Shown one piece after another: positions 23,624-31,673 of a stretch of DNA of 64,000 bases. The notes under the pieces are model-generated. The model made no database searches. It saw nothing but the letters and a program-made list of their open reading frames with translations, and was not told the DNA's origin. The position numbers and the translations under genes are program-made. How positions within the stretch are numbered: the stretch's first letter is position 1; each line of letters begins with the position of its first letter. The stretch is from the NCBI GenBank assembly GCA_934670175.1, contig CAKUOX010000006.1:1-64000 (forward strand), given 5' to 3'. This DNA is from an uncultured Clostridia bacterium. GTDB lineage: Bacteria > Bacillota > Clostridia > Christensenellales > Aristaeellaceae.

Positions 23624-24460
23624 ATGGAGTACAGCTATGAATATTTCAAGGCATCCGCCGACTACCTGAAAAGCATCGTGCCCTACACGCCGGAAGTGGC
23701 CATCGTGCTGGGTTCCTGCCTGGGGCCCTTTGCCGATACGATTGAAGATCCCATCGTCGTGGATTATGCGGATATCCCCAATTTTCTGATCTCCACCGTC
23801 GCTTCCCATGCAGGCAAGCTGATCTTTGGCACGGTCGCCGGCAAGAAGGTCGTGTGCATGTCGGGGCGCTTCCACTCCTACGAGGGCTATGATTTCGAGC
23901 AGCTGGTCATTCCGGTGCGCCTGTTCAAGCTTCTCGGCGTAAAATACACGATCCTCACCAACGCTGCGGGCGCGGTAAACACCGCCTATCGCCCGGGCGA
24001 CATTATGATCGTATCCGACCACATCAAGCTCACCGGCGCAAGCCCGCTGCGCGGCAGGAATATAGATGAATTCGGCTCGCGCTTCTTCGACGTCTCCCGC
24101 ATGTACACGCCCGAGCTGCGCAAGCTGGCGCTGGAATGCGGCGAGGGCACGGGGCTCACGCTGCATGAGGGCGTATACTTCTTCTTTACCGGCCCGCAGT
24201 TTGAAACGCCCGCCGAGATCCGCGCCGCGCGCCTGCTGGGCGGCGACGCCGTGGGCATGTCCACCGTGACCGAGGCGCTCACCGCCGCGCACTGCGGCAT
24301 GCCGCTGCTGTGCCTGTCGGTAATGACGAACATGGCCGCAGGCGTTCTGGATCAGCCGCTCTCCGATGAGGAGGTCGACGAGACGGCGAAGATGATCGCC
24401 GGGCGCTTCAGCGCCTACGTCGCCAAAATCGTTTCCCGCATTTCGGAGGTGAAGCTGTGA
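23624..24460 (+). CDS. punA: Purine nucleoside phosphorylase, trimeric 6-oxopurine type
   Basis: Phosphorolyses purine (deoxy)nucleosides to the base and ribose-1-phosphate. The 278-residue sequence has MSGRFHSYEGY, LTNAAGAVN and GGDAVGMSTVTEA. The base-contacting Glu lies in ETPAEIR and the Asn in VMTNMAAG, the pair linked to preference for hypoxanthine and guanine nucleosides over adenosine. ATG 23624 is eight bases after GGAGG; the longer frame starts inside the promoter region. It overlaps the next gene by four bases (GTGA). Preceding deamination of an adenosine analogue would make its substrate. Confidence 0.93.
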   Translation: MEYSYEYFKASADYLKSIVPYTPEVAIVLGSCLGPFADTIEDPIVVDYADIPNFLISTVASHAGKLIFGTVAGKKVVCMSGRFHSYEGYDFEQLVIPVRLFKLLGVKYTILTNAAGAVNTAYRPGDIMIVSDHIKLTGASPLRGRNIDEFGSRFFDVSRMYTPELRKLALECGEGTGLTLHEGVYFFFTGPQFETPAEIRAARLLGGDAVGMSTVTEALTAAHCGMPLLCLSVMTNMAAGVLDQPLSDEEVDETAKMIAGRFSAYVAKIVSRISEVKL

Positions 24461-25779
24461 GCCTGCTGTTTGAGCACTGCGGCATTCTCGCCTGGCGCGA
24501 GGCGCATTTCTATTACATTGAAAACGGCTTTCTGGGCATCGACGGCGATACCATCTGCTACATCGGCAAGGATCGCCCCGCCGAATCGTTTGACGAGACG
24601 CGCGACATGTCCGGCAGACTGCTGATGCCCGGTCTGATCAACTGCCACTGCCACGCGGCGATGACGCTGCTGCGCGGTGTGGGCAGCGATCTGCCGCTGG
24701 ATCGCTGGCTGTTCGAAAAGATGATCCCCGTGGAGGATCGGATGACCGCCGAGGACATTGCCGCAGGCAACGCGCTGGCGATGATGGAAATGATCGCTAC
24801 TGGCACCACGTCCTTCAGCGACATGTATATGGAACCGCGCACGATCATCCGCGCCAACGAGCGCGTGGGCATGAAGGTAAACCTCACCCGCGTGGTGCAG
24901 TCGTTCGACCCCAACGAAACCGCCGAGACCAGCACGCGCATTCCCGAATCGCTGCGCCTGTTTGAGGAAGCGCACGGCGTGCAGAACGGCCGCGTGCGCG
25001 TGGATTTCGCGGTGCACGCCGAATACACCATCAACGACGCCGTGGCCTCCGGCTATGCCAGGGCCTGCAGGGCCTATCTGGATCGCGGCGCGCGCATGCA
25101 GATTCATCTGTCCGAAACGAAAAAGGAGCACGATGAGTGCATCGCCCGCCATGGGCTCACTCCCGCTGCGTGGTGCGAAAGAATGGGGCTGTTCGACATT
25201 CCCACCTCCGCCGCGCACTGCGTGTGGGTGACGGACGCGGATATTGAGATTCTGAAAAAGCACGGCGTCAGCCCCATCCATAACCCCACCAGCAACCTGA
25301 AGCTGGGCAGCGGCTTTGCGCCCGTGCCGGATATGCTCGCGCGCGGCGTGAACGTGACGCTGGGCACCGACGGCGCGGCCAGCAACAACAACCTGAACAT
25401 GTTTGAAGAGATGCACCTGGCAGCCATCATGCATAACGGCTACCGGCGTGATCCCGTCATCATGCCGCCCGAGCAGGTGCTGAAAATGGCGACGGTCAAC
25501 GGCGCGAAGCTGCAGGGGCGCGATGACACCGGCTGCCTTGAGGTCGGCAGGAAGGCGGACATCATCGCCATTGATTTCCGCAACCGCGCGCACCTCTACC
25601 CCGCCTTCGAGCCCATGCCCATGCTGGTGTACACCGCGCAGGGCGCCGATGTGTGCATGACGATGGTCGATGGCAGGATCCTGTATGAAAACGGTAAATT
25701 CCACACGCTGAACCCCACGCAGGTCATTGAAAACGCAAAGGCTGCCGTGAAGCGGCTGTACGGAGAGGAAGGTAAGTAA
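24457..25779 (+). CDS. Amidohydrolase: MTA/SAH or 5'-deoxyadenosine deaminase
   Basis: A 440-residue metal-dependent deaminase of the TrzN/ATZ-MtaD group. Metal ligands are in NCHCHAAMTLLRG, the HLSETKKEHD segment, HCVWVTDADIE and GTDGAASNNNLNM. MtaD-type enzymes convert 5'-methylthioadenosine, S-adenosylhomocysteine or 5'-deoxyadenosine to the inosine form. The start is GTG 24457, overlapping the PNP stop. The context (6-oxopurine PNP before, MtnA-like isomerase after) favours MTA or 5'-deoxyadenosine as the physiological substrate. Exact specificity cannot be read from sequence. Confidence 0.87.
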   Translation: MSLLFEHCGILAWREAHFYYIENGFLGIDGDTICYIGKDRPAESFDETRDMSGRLLMPGLINCHCHAAMTLLRGVGSDLPLDRWLFEKMIPVEDRMTAEDIAAGNALAMMEMIATGTTSFSDMYMEPRTIIRANERVGMKVNLTRVVQSFDPNETAETSTRIPESLRLFEEAHGVQNGRVRVDFAVHAEYTINDAVASGYARACRAYLDRGARMQIHLSETKKEHDECIARHGLTPAAWCERMGLFDIPTSAAHCVWVTDADIEILKKHGVSPIHNPTSNLKLGSGFAPVPDMLARGVNVTLGTDGAASNNNLNMFEEMHLAAIMHNGYRRDPVIMPPEQVLKMATVNGAKLQGRDDTGCLEVGRKADIIAIDFRNRAHLYPAFEPMPMLVYTAQGADVCMTMVDGRILYENGKFHTLNPTQVIENAKAAVKRLYGEEGK

Positions 25780-25780
25780 G

Positions 25781-26854
25781 ATGGAGAGAGCAGATAAGGG
25801 TCTGGCTTTTATGCTTCAGTATGAAAACGTAGCGTGGTACGATTCCGGCGAGGTTCGCATTCTGGATCGCCGCGTCTACCCCCGCAAGGTCGAATTCGTG
25901 GTCTGCAGGACGCATCAGGAAGTGGCGCAGGCCATTACCGACATGGTGACGCAGAGCGCAGGCCCCTACACTGCGGCGGCCATGGGCATGGCGCTGGCGG
26001 CGCACGAATGCCGCAATATGGCGTCGGACAAGCAGCTGGAATACCTGACGAATGCGGCCTACACCATTTCACATGCCCGCCCCACCACCGTTGCGCGCAT
26101 GACGCTGATCGTCGAGGGCAGCCTCGGCGCGGCGAAGCAGGCCATTCTGGAGGGCAAGGACGTGGCGCAGGCCATCGTGGATCACACGGTTCTGATGAAT
26201 AACCTGCGCTACAACAAGGTCGGCAAAATGGCCGAATATCTGGTGGATATGTTTCCGAACAACGGCGGCGTAATGACGCAGTGCTTCGGCGAGACCATCG
26301 TCGGCCAGATGCTGAAGGTGGCTAAAAACCGCGGCAAGCAGCTGCACCTCTACTGCCCTGAGACCCGCCCCTACTTCCAGGGTGCGCGCCTGACTGCCAC
26401 CGTGTGCCACGACATGGGCTTTGATGTGACCGTAATCACCGATAACATGCCCGCGTTCGTAATGCAGAATGAACAGATCGACGTGTTCACCTCCGCTGCG
26501 GACGCCATCTGCATGGACGGCTATGTGGTCAACAAGGTCGGCACCTTCCAGATCGCCATCGTGGCCAAATACATGGGCATTCCCTATTTCGTGACTGGCG
26601 CGCCGGATCAGGATCACACCGATGTGGATACCGTGACCATCGAAATGCGCGATCCGGACTTCGTATTGCAGGCCATGGGCGTCAAGACCGCGTGCGACGG
26701 CGTGAAGGGCTATTATCCCTCCTTCGACATCACGCCTCCGCATCTGGTAAGCGGCGTGGTGACCGATGCGGGCATCTTCTCTCCCTACGACCTGCACCGC
26801 TACTTCAGCGACGGCAACGCCGGTGAATTCAAGCGCGACGGTCTCGTCGTCTGA
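25781..26854 (+). CDS. mtnA: S-methyl-5-thioribose-1-phosphate isomerase family (MtnA-like)
   Basis: A 357-residue member of the eIF2B-alpha/MtnA family. The likely catalytic Cys is in GGVMTQCFGET and the Asp in ADAICMDGYVVNKVGT. Both stretches are more diverged than in standard MtnA (GGVLTHCNTGALA, GADRVAxNGDxANKIGT). It may therefore act on 5-deoxyribose-1-phosphate as well as, or instead of, methylthioribose-1-phosphate. The ATG follows the deaminase stop by one base. Its place between deaminase/PNP and a class II aldolase matches the 'DHAP shunt' logic. Confidence 0.82.
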   Translation: MERADKGLAFMLQYENVAWYDSGEVRILDRRVYPRKVEFVVCRTHQEVAQAITDMVTQSAGPYTAAAMGMALAAHECRNMASDKQLEYLTNAAYTISHARPTTVARMTLIVEGSLGAAKQAILEGKDVAQAIVDHTVLMNNLRYNKVGKMAEYLVDMFPNNGGVMTQCFGETIVGQMLKVAKNRGKQLHLYCPETRPYFQGARLTATVCHDMGFDVTVITDNMPAFVMQNEQIDVFTSAADAICMDGYVVNKVGTFQIAIVAKYMGIPYFVTGAPDQDHTDVDTVTIEMRDPDFVLQAMGVKTACDGVKGYYPSFDITPPHLVSGVVTDAGIFSPYDLHRYFSDGNAGEFKRDGLVV

Positions 26855-26882
26855 TCCTGATTACGAAGGGAAGGAATTCAAA

Positions 26883-28103
26883 ATGTACGATTCCGATAAA
26901 ATGGGCTTTTCTACCAATCAGATCCACGCCGCGCGTCCCGAGCCCGTGGGGCCTGCGCCACTCGCGACGCCGATCTACCAGACCTCGACCTACATCTTTG
27001 CCAACACGCAGCAGGGCGCGGCGCGCTTTGCCGCCGAGGAGCCCGGCTACATCTACACCCGCCTGCACAATCCCAACGGCGACGAGACCGCGGCGCGCAT
27101 CGCCTGTCTGGAGGGCGGCGAGGCCGGCATGCTGACCGCCTCGGGCATGGGCGCGATCACCGCCACACTGTGGACGATCCTGAAGTCCGGCGATCACATC
27201 GTATCCGACGCCACGCTCTACGGCTGCACCTACGCGCTCTTTTCCGAGGGTCTGCCGCGCTTCGGCGTGAACGTGACCTTCGTAGACTTCGCGGACGTCG
27301 AGGCCGTACGCGCCGCGATCCGTCCCGAAACCAGGGTCGTCTATTTTGAGACCGCCACCAATCCAGACATGAAGGTGGCCGATATTCCCGCCATCTGTGC
27401 CGCCGCGCACGCCGCAAATCCGGACGTTAAGGTAATGGTCGATAATACCTTCACCTCGCCCTATCTGGTGCAGCCGCTGAAGCTCGGTGCGGACATCGTG
27501 GTGCACAGCGCCACGAAATACATCAACGGCCACGGCGATGTAATCGCCGGCGCGATCATCACCAGCCGCGAGCTGATCGACCAGATCATTCCCTGTGGTC
27601 TGAAATACATGACCGGCTGCGCCATTGGCCCATTTGACTCCTTCCTGATCACGCGCGGCCTGAAGACGCTGGACATCCGCATGGATCGTCACTGCGCTAA
27701 TGCGCTGAAGGTGGCGCGCTTCCTCGAGGGCCATCCGGCGGTGCGCCGCGTGTGTTACCCCGGGCTGGAAAGCCATCCGCAGCACGAGATCGCAAAGCGC
27801 ATCTACCAGCACGGCGGCTTCGGCGGCGTGGTGTCCTTCGAGCTGAAATGCGGCAAGGAGCGCACGGCGGAATTCGTGAACAATTTGCAGCTGTGCACGC
27901 TGGCCGTCAGCCTTGGCGACGCCATCACCCTGATCGAGCATCCCGCCAGCATGACGCACAACACCTATACGGTCGAGGAACTGGCGAAGATCGGCATCAG
28001 CGAATCGCTGCTGCGGCTCTCCGTGGGTCTGGAGGATCCCGATGACCTGATCGCCGACCTGAAGGAAGGGCTGGATAAAATTGAGGAGGAACTGAAGGCA
28101 TGA
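26883..28103 (+). CDS. Methionine gamma-lyase
   Basis: PLP enzyme of the Cys/Met metabolism family, 406 residues. It resembles characterised methionine gamma-lyases throughout: PIYQTSTY, LEGGEAGMLTASGMGAI, the active-site TLYGCT with the diagnostic Cys, PLP Lys in VVHSATKYINGHGD, RMDRHCANA, and EHPASMTHNTYT near the end. It releases methanethiol, ammonia and 2-oxobutyrate from methionine. The start is ATG 26883 after a modest AAGGGAAGGAA. Its stop overlaps the next gene (ATGA). Its presence inside the MTA-salvage operon points to sulfur recycling or disposal. Confidence 0.9.
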   Translation: MYDSDKMGFSTNQIHAARPEPVGPAPLATPIYQTSTYIFANTQQGAARFAAEEPGYIYTRLHNPNGDETAARIACLEGGEAGMLTASGMGAITATLWTILKSGDHIVSDATLYGCTYALFSEGLPRFGVNVTFVDFADVEAVRAAIRPETRVVYFETATNPDMKVADIPAICAAAHAANPDVKVMVDNTFTSPYLVQPLKLGADIVVHSATKYINGHGDVIAGAIITSRELIDQIIPCGLKYMTGCAIGPFDSFLITRGLKTLDIRMDRHCANALKVARFLEGHPAVRRVCYPGLESHPQHEIAKRIYQHGGFGGVVSFELKCGKERTAEFVNNLQLCTLAVSLGDAITLIEHPASMTHNTYTVEELAKIGISESLLRLSVGLEDPDDLIADLKEGLDKIEEELKA

Positions 28104-28723
28104 ATCCGTCTGAGATCCGAACGCATCTGCTCGCCGTAACGAAGCAGGCATACCACGAGGGCATGTTCGCCGCCACCAGCGGCAATCTTTCGATCTACGA
28201 CCGCGAATCCGGCCGCATGTACATCACGCCGTCCTCCTATCCATACGACATCATGACAGAAGACGACATCATGGTGATCGATCTGGATGGCAGCATCCTG
28301 GAAGGAAAGCATAAACCGTCATCCGAATGGAAAATGCACGCTGCCGTTTACCGCGCAGATGCGCGCGTGAATGCCATCGTACACACGCATTCGCCCTACG
28401 CCACCGCCTTTGCCATCAATCACCTGCCGATCGCGCCGGTGTTGTATGAGATCATCTATTTCCTGGGCGGCGACGTGCGCGTGGCCGAGGGCGCCATTCC
28501 CGGCTCTCCCGAGGTGGGCGAGCACTGCGTAGAGGCGCTGAAGGATCGCTATGCCTGCCTGATGGCCAACCACGGCGTACTGGCCGTAGCGGACGGGCTG
28601 GATCTTGCCTACACCCGCGCCGTCTATGTGGAGGACGCTGCCAAAGCATATTCGCTGGCGCTGAGCCATGGCCCCGTGTGCGTGATCGACAAGGCGACGG
28701 TAGAACTCATTCGAAACCGGTAA
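28100..28723 (+). CDS. Class II aldolase, FucA type (candidate MTRu-1P/5-deoxyribulose-1P aldolase)
   Basis: A 207-residue zinc aldolase with SGNLS, the catalytic Glu in SSEWKMH, zinc ligands HTH (VHTHSPYATA) and the later NHGV histidine. By homology it cleaves a ketose-1-phosphate to DHAP and an aldehyde. In an operon with PNP, an adenosine-analogue deaminase and an MtnA homologue, the expected substrate is 5-methylthioribulose-1-phosphate or 5-deoxyribulose-1-phosphate, as in the described DHAP shunt. L-fuculose-1-phosphate is the alternative, but no fucose genes are near. Confidence 0.88.
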   Translation: MNPSEIRTHLLAVTKQAYHEGMFAATSGNLSIYDRESGRMYITPSSYPYDIMTEDDIMVIDLDGSILEGKHKPSSEWKMHAAVYRADARVNAIVHTHSPYATAFAINHLPIAPVLYEIIYFLGGDVRVAEGAIPGSPEVGEHCVEALKDRYACLMANHGVLAVADGLDLAYTRAVYVEDAAKAYSLALSHGPVCVIDKATVELIRNR

Positions 28724-28818
28724 AAGGGAGTTGACTGTGGCTGAATACTTGGCTCAGGCTCGGACTTGAGGCGCTGACCGCGCTGATCCTTGGGCTGGCG
28801 CTGCGGCGCTGGGTATGT

Positions 28819-29244
28819 ATGCTGGCGCTGGTAAAGGGACGTTCCATGCTGGACAGCCTGCGCGACGGCGAGGTGCTGTTTGCACTGCGCCGCCGTGCGG
28901 GGCGCGAGATCCGGCGCTTCGACGTGGTGCTCTGCCGCTACCCGAACCGAAAGGAGCTGTTCGTCAAGCGCGTGATCGGCCTGCCAGGTGAAACCGTTTC
29001 CATGGCGGATGATACGGTGTTCATCGACGGCGAAGCGCTTTCGGAGAATTTCCCGCGCCGGCGCTGCCTGCGCAGGATTGAGGAAACGACGCTGGCCGCC
29101 GGCGAATACTTCGTGATGGGCGATAACCGCCCCGTCTCCCGCGACAGCCGCAGCCCCCTGGTCGGCGCAATTCCTGAGGATAAGATCGTCGCCATCGCCC
29201 GCTGCGTGGTATTTCCTCCGCAGCGCATTCGAAAAATCTTATGA
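28819..29244 (+). CDS. lepB: Signal peptidase I (start probably upstream, non-AUG)
   Basis: Membrane-anchored peptidase that removes Sec signal peptides. The catalytic Ser is in GRSMLDSL and the Lys in FVKRVIGLPGE; GDNRPVSRDSR is also present. From ATG 28819 the protein would be only 141 residues, lacking the anchor and starting nine residues before the catalytic Ser. The same frame is open back to 28735 and encodes WLRLGLEALTALILGLALRR, a good anchor. It holds no ATG, GTG or TTG there. CTG 28735 or 28741 after AAGGGAG is the likely initiator. It follows the salvage operon closely. Confidence 0.88.
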   Translation: MLALVKGRSMLDSLRDGEVLFALRRRAGREIRRFDVVLCRYPNRKELFVKRVIGLPGETVSMADDTVFIDGEALSENFPRRRCLRRIEETTLAAGEYFVMGDNRPVSRDSRSPLVGAIPEDKIVAIARCVVFPPQRIRKIL

Positions 29245-29260
29245 ATTGCGTGTATAGGGC

Positions 29261-29289
29261 TTGACATGCGCCCCACACGCTGGTATAAT
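29261..29289 (+). promoter_or_regulatory. Promoter of the solitary 5S rRNA gene
   Basis: A perfect TTGACA (29261-29266), a 17-base spacer and a perfect TATAAT (29284-29289), 15 bases before the 5S 5' end. Confidence 0.9.
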
Positions 29290-29303
29290 GATCGTATTGA
29301 ATT

Positions 29304-29419
29304 TCCGGTGACAATAGCCTGAGGGATCCACCTGTTCCCATACCGAACACAGAAGTTAAGCCTCAGCACGCTGATGGTACTTGGCTGGCAACGGCCCGGG
29401 AGAGTAGGTCGTCGCCGGA
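29304..29419 (+). rRNA. rrf: 5S ribosomal RNA, solitary gene
   Basis: The sequence includes the conserved CCTGTTCCCATACCGAACAC and AGAAGTTAAG segments. Complementary ends (TCCGGTGAC with GTCGCCGGA) close helix I. No 16S, 23S or tRNA genes adjoin it. It has its own promoter and terminator, so it is an independent transcription unit of about 116 bases. Confidence 0.95.
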
Positions 29420-29435
29420 TTCTATTTTTATCTAT

Positions 29436-29462
29436 AAGCTCCGCGAATGCGGAGCTTTTTTA
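29436..29462 (+). terminator. Terminator of 5S rRNA
   Basis: AAGCTCCGC/GCGGAGCTT around GAAT, followed by six T. Confidence 0.92.
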
Positions 29463-29608
29463 TATTTTGCCTCATATCATCCCTTCAAATTTCTACGAAA
29501 TAATTATAAAATCTACTGGACAAACTAATCTAAATCGTATAAAATATAAATATACGGATTGCATCTGCATTCCGAATGAACAGTAATCATAAAAAATGGA
29601 GGTACATC

Positions 29609-30076
29609 ATGGAAAAGAAATTTAATTGGCTCGGATGCGACCACGTCGGTATGGTGGTCAAAGATTTGCAGGTATCCAAGAAATTCTACACCGAAGTGCT
29701 CGGCATGGAAGTCATCTGGGAAGACGCCGTGCAGTGCCCCTCCGGCCTGATCTACACCTGCTTTGTCAAGCGCGGCAACCTCGTGATCGACATTGAGCAG
29801 ATGCCTGAGTGGGATCCCACGCTGAAGGACGGCTTCATCGGCCATATCGCCTTTGAAGTGGATGATTTCGAGGCCGCTGAAGCCTATCTCAAGGAAAAGG
29901 GCTGCAAGTTCGACAATGCCGAATCCACCTATGCCAAGGACGTGTATGACACCGGCGTCCGCTTCAACTTCTTCCGTGGCCCGGACGGCGAAATGCTGGA
30001 GCTGTTCAAGGTTTACTATCCTGAGAATCTGAAGGACTATTCGCACGCCGTGCTGAGCAAGATCGCTCCTCGCTGA
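29609..30076 (+). CDS. VOC (glyoxalase/bleomycin-resistance fold) protein
   Basis: A 155-residue single-chain vicinal-oxygen-chelate protein with two beta-alpha-beta-beta-beta modules. Candidate metal ligands are His in GCDHVGMVV, Glu in VIDIEQ, His in FIGHIAFEV and Glu in GEMLELFKV. Members include lactoylglutathione lyases, methylmalonyl-CoA epimerases and dioxygenases; the substrate cannot be told. The ATG follows ATGGAGG. It is monocistronic between the 5S gene and a repeat. A convincing promoter was not found. Confidence 0.88.
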   Translation: MEKKFNWLGCDHVGMVVKDLQVSKKFYTEVLGMEVIWEDAVQCPSGLIYTCFVKRGNLVIDIEQMPEWDPTLKDGFIGHIAFEVDDFEAAEAYLKEKGCKFDNAESTYAKDVYDTGVRFNFFRGPDGEMLELFKVYYPENLKDYSHAVLSKIAPR

Positions 30077-30089
30077 TAAAGCATCCGTA

Positions 30090-30172
30090 GGAATTGCCGA
30101 CGTGTCCGGTTGGGATTGCCGATGCGCAAAGCGCCGGTATCTGGTGCATTTTTGCTAATTCCTGTACTTTAA
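30090..30172 (+). repeat. R3 repeat copy 8
   Basis: GGAATT (30090) and AATTCC (about 30157-30162) outer arms enclose a diverged first hairpin and a GCAAAGC...GCATTTTTGC segment. It ends TGTACTTTAA. It sits between the VOC gene and its terminator. Confidence 0.7.
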
Positions 30173-30212
30173 CAGCCGCTCGGATCGAATGATCCAAGCG
30201 GCTGCTCTTTGC
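30172..30212 (+). terminator. Terminator after the VOC gene
   Basis: CAGCCGCTCGGATC and GATCCAAGCGGCTG-type arms (one mismatch) enclose a GAAT loop, followed by CTCTTTG. The R1 element starts immediately after. Confidence 0.75.
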
Positions 30213-30435
30213 CTATTGAAAACAGGAGAGCCAAGAGGGCTTCCAGTCGTGTCCAGCGGTGTGTACGGTGGGCACGGGAAGTTTTTTTGCAGCGGATAAT
30301 CCCATTTCCCAGCGCAAGAATCGTTTCCTTACAGTTTTTGCGCCCGAGAATCCGGAGGATTTTAGCAAAAACCGGTGAGGAAGTGCTTACTTTTCCCCCT
30401 CGGTCGCTTGTCAAAAACCTTTTTTGACAAATTGA
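30213..30435 (+). repeat. R1 modular repeat, copy C (with twin-hairpin insert)
   Basis: CTTCCAGTCGTGTCCAGCGG then GTGTACGGTGGGCACGGG parallels copy A. It is followed by the twin-hairpin insert, with GCAAGAATCG and CAGTTTTTGC/GCAAAAACCG arms. A terminal CTTGTCAAAAACC/TTTTTTGACAA hairpin follows. About 440 bases here contain no gene. Confidence 0.75.
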
Positions 30436-30449
30436 TAAGCCCGCTCAAT

Positions 30450-30496
30450 TAAAATGCTGTGCATCTTCACCTTCAGCAGAACCGAAGACACACAGC
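30450..30496 (-). terminator. Terminator of the tandem ABC operon
   Basis: On the minus strand ATGCTGTG+TCTTC and GAAGA+CACAGCAT pair with short internal mismatches, followed by TTTAATT. Confidence 0.7.
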
Positions 30497-30515
30497 ATCC
30501 CCCTGTTTTCACTTC

Positions 30516-30902
30516 TTATGGCTTGATTCCCAAATCGTTGAGCACCCTGAGCATTTGCGTCGTTTGTTCAGGATCCGATATTTCTTCCAGATCCAGCGTC
30601 CGTGCCTTGGCACGCGCGTACAGCTCAGTTCCAAGCGCGCGCATTTCCTGTGCAGAGGCCTCATCCTGTCCATTCAGTGCCGTCTGGCGGCAAAGCCCCA
30701 GCAATAGAGTATATAGATTATCATTTGAAGCATCCTGTGCATAGGCGCTCTGCACCGCCGTCAGTGCAATGTCCGCGCCGCCCTCGAAGGTATATGGCGC
30801 GGCGCTGTGCGAAATCGCACCCGTAATCAATATGGATACGATGCCCAGCGCCATCACCACCACACTCAGCGCCAATGCCGTGCGCTTTTCCATGTGCTTC
30901 AT
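30516..30902 (-). CDS. Unknown membrane-anchored protein at end of ABC operon
   Basis: Not recognised. The 128-residue protein has one N-terminal membrane helix (ALALSVVVMALGIVSILITG) and a mostly helical, acidic exterior with spaced Leu and Ala that may be a short tetratricopeptide-like or helical bundle domain. It starts five bases past the preceding permease stop, behind GGAG, so it is the last gene of the minus-strand ABC operon. No known transporter of this type needs such a subunit. It may be an accessory anchor or simply a passenger. Confidence 0.6.
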   Translation of the reverse strand: MKHMEKRTALALSVVVMALGIVSILITGAISHSAAPYTFEGGADIALTAVQSAYAQDASNDNLYTLLLGLCRQTALNGQDEASAQEMRALGTELYARAKARTLDLEEISDPEQTTQMLRVLNDLGIKP

Positions 30903-30906
30903 GCGA

Positions 30907-31662
30907 TCAGATACTCCAGCGCACGATCAGCTTCTGCGCCAGCTTGACCAGGCAATACAGGATGATGCCCAGTATCATGACATAAAAGATACATGCAAAG
31001 GACTGCTCGCTCTTCAGGAAGCGCGAATAGGTGATGATGCGGCTGCCAAGACCCTCGTTGCCGCCAATATACTCCGCGCTGATGCAGGCGGTGGTAGAGA
31101 AGATGCCTGCAAGACTGATACCGGTGAAAATATCGGTCGCCGCGCTCGGGAAAATCACATAGCGATAAGCCTGCAGCCGATTCGCGCCGAGCGACTGCAT
31201 CAGCTCATGGCGAATCACCGGCACATTCAAAAAGCCCGTGCAGGCGTTCATGTTTACCACGGCAAAGGATTGAATGACCACCGTAATAACGCGCACGTTC
31301 ATGCCGTAGCCCAACGCCAGCTGAAGCAATGGCACAAGCGTAATGATCGGCGTCGTGACCAGAAAAATGATATACGGACTGAGCGCATCACTGAGCAGCT
31401 TGAAATTCGTCACCAGCGAAGCCACTAGCAAGCCCACCGGAATGGCGATCAGAAAGCCCAGCGCAATGGTTTCGGCCGTTGCCAGTATGTGCGGCCAGTA
31501 TTCGCCGAAATTCACAATCATCGAACGGAAAATGAGGCTCGGCGCAGGCAGTATCCACGTCTGAACATGGCATATATGGCACAGCGCTTCCCATATCCCA
31601 AACACGCAGATAAACGCAACGATCGGCGCGACGATATTTACAACTCGATTACTCTTCTTCAT
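30907..31662 (-). CDS. ABC transporter permease, nitrate/taurine (SsuC) type, second of two
   Basis: A 251-residue permease with six membrane helices and the EAA-type loop region HELMQSLGANRLQAYRYVIFPSAATDIFTGIS. It is paired with the ATPase just upstream (31674-32477). With the other permease-ATPase pair and a single binding protein it forms an unusual set of two of each. Confidence 0.9.
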   Translation of the reverse strand: MKKSNRVVNIVAPIVAFICVFGIWEALCHICHVQTWILPAPSLIFRSMIVNFGEYWPHILATAETIALGFLIAIPVGLLVASLVTNFKLLSDALSPYIIFLVTTPIITLVPLLQLALGYGMNVRVITVVIQSFAVVNMNACTGFLNVPVIRHELMQSLGANRLQAYRYVIFPSAATDIFTGISLAGIFSTTACISAEYIGGNEGLGSRIITYSRFLKSEQSFACIFYVMILGIILYCLVKLAQKLIVRWSI

Positions 31663-31673
31663 ACCGATGCTCC

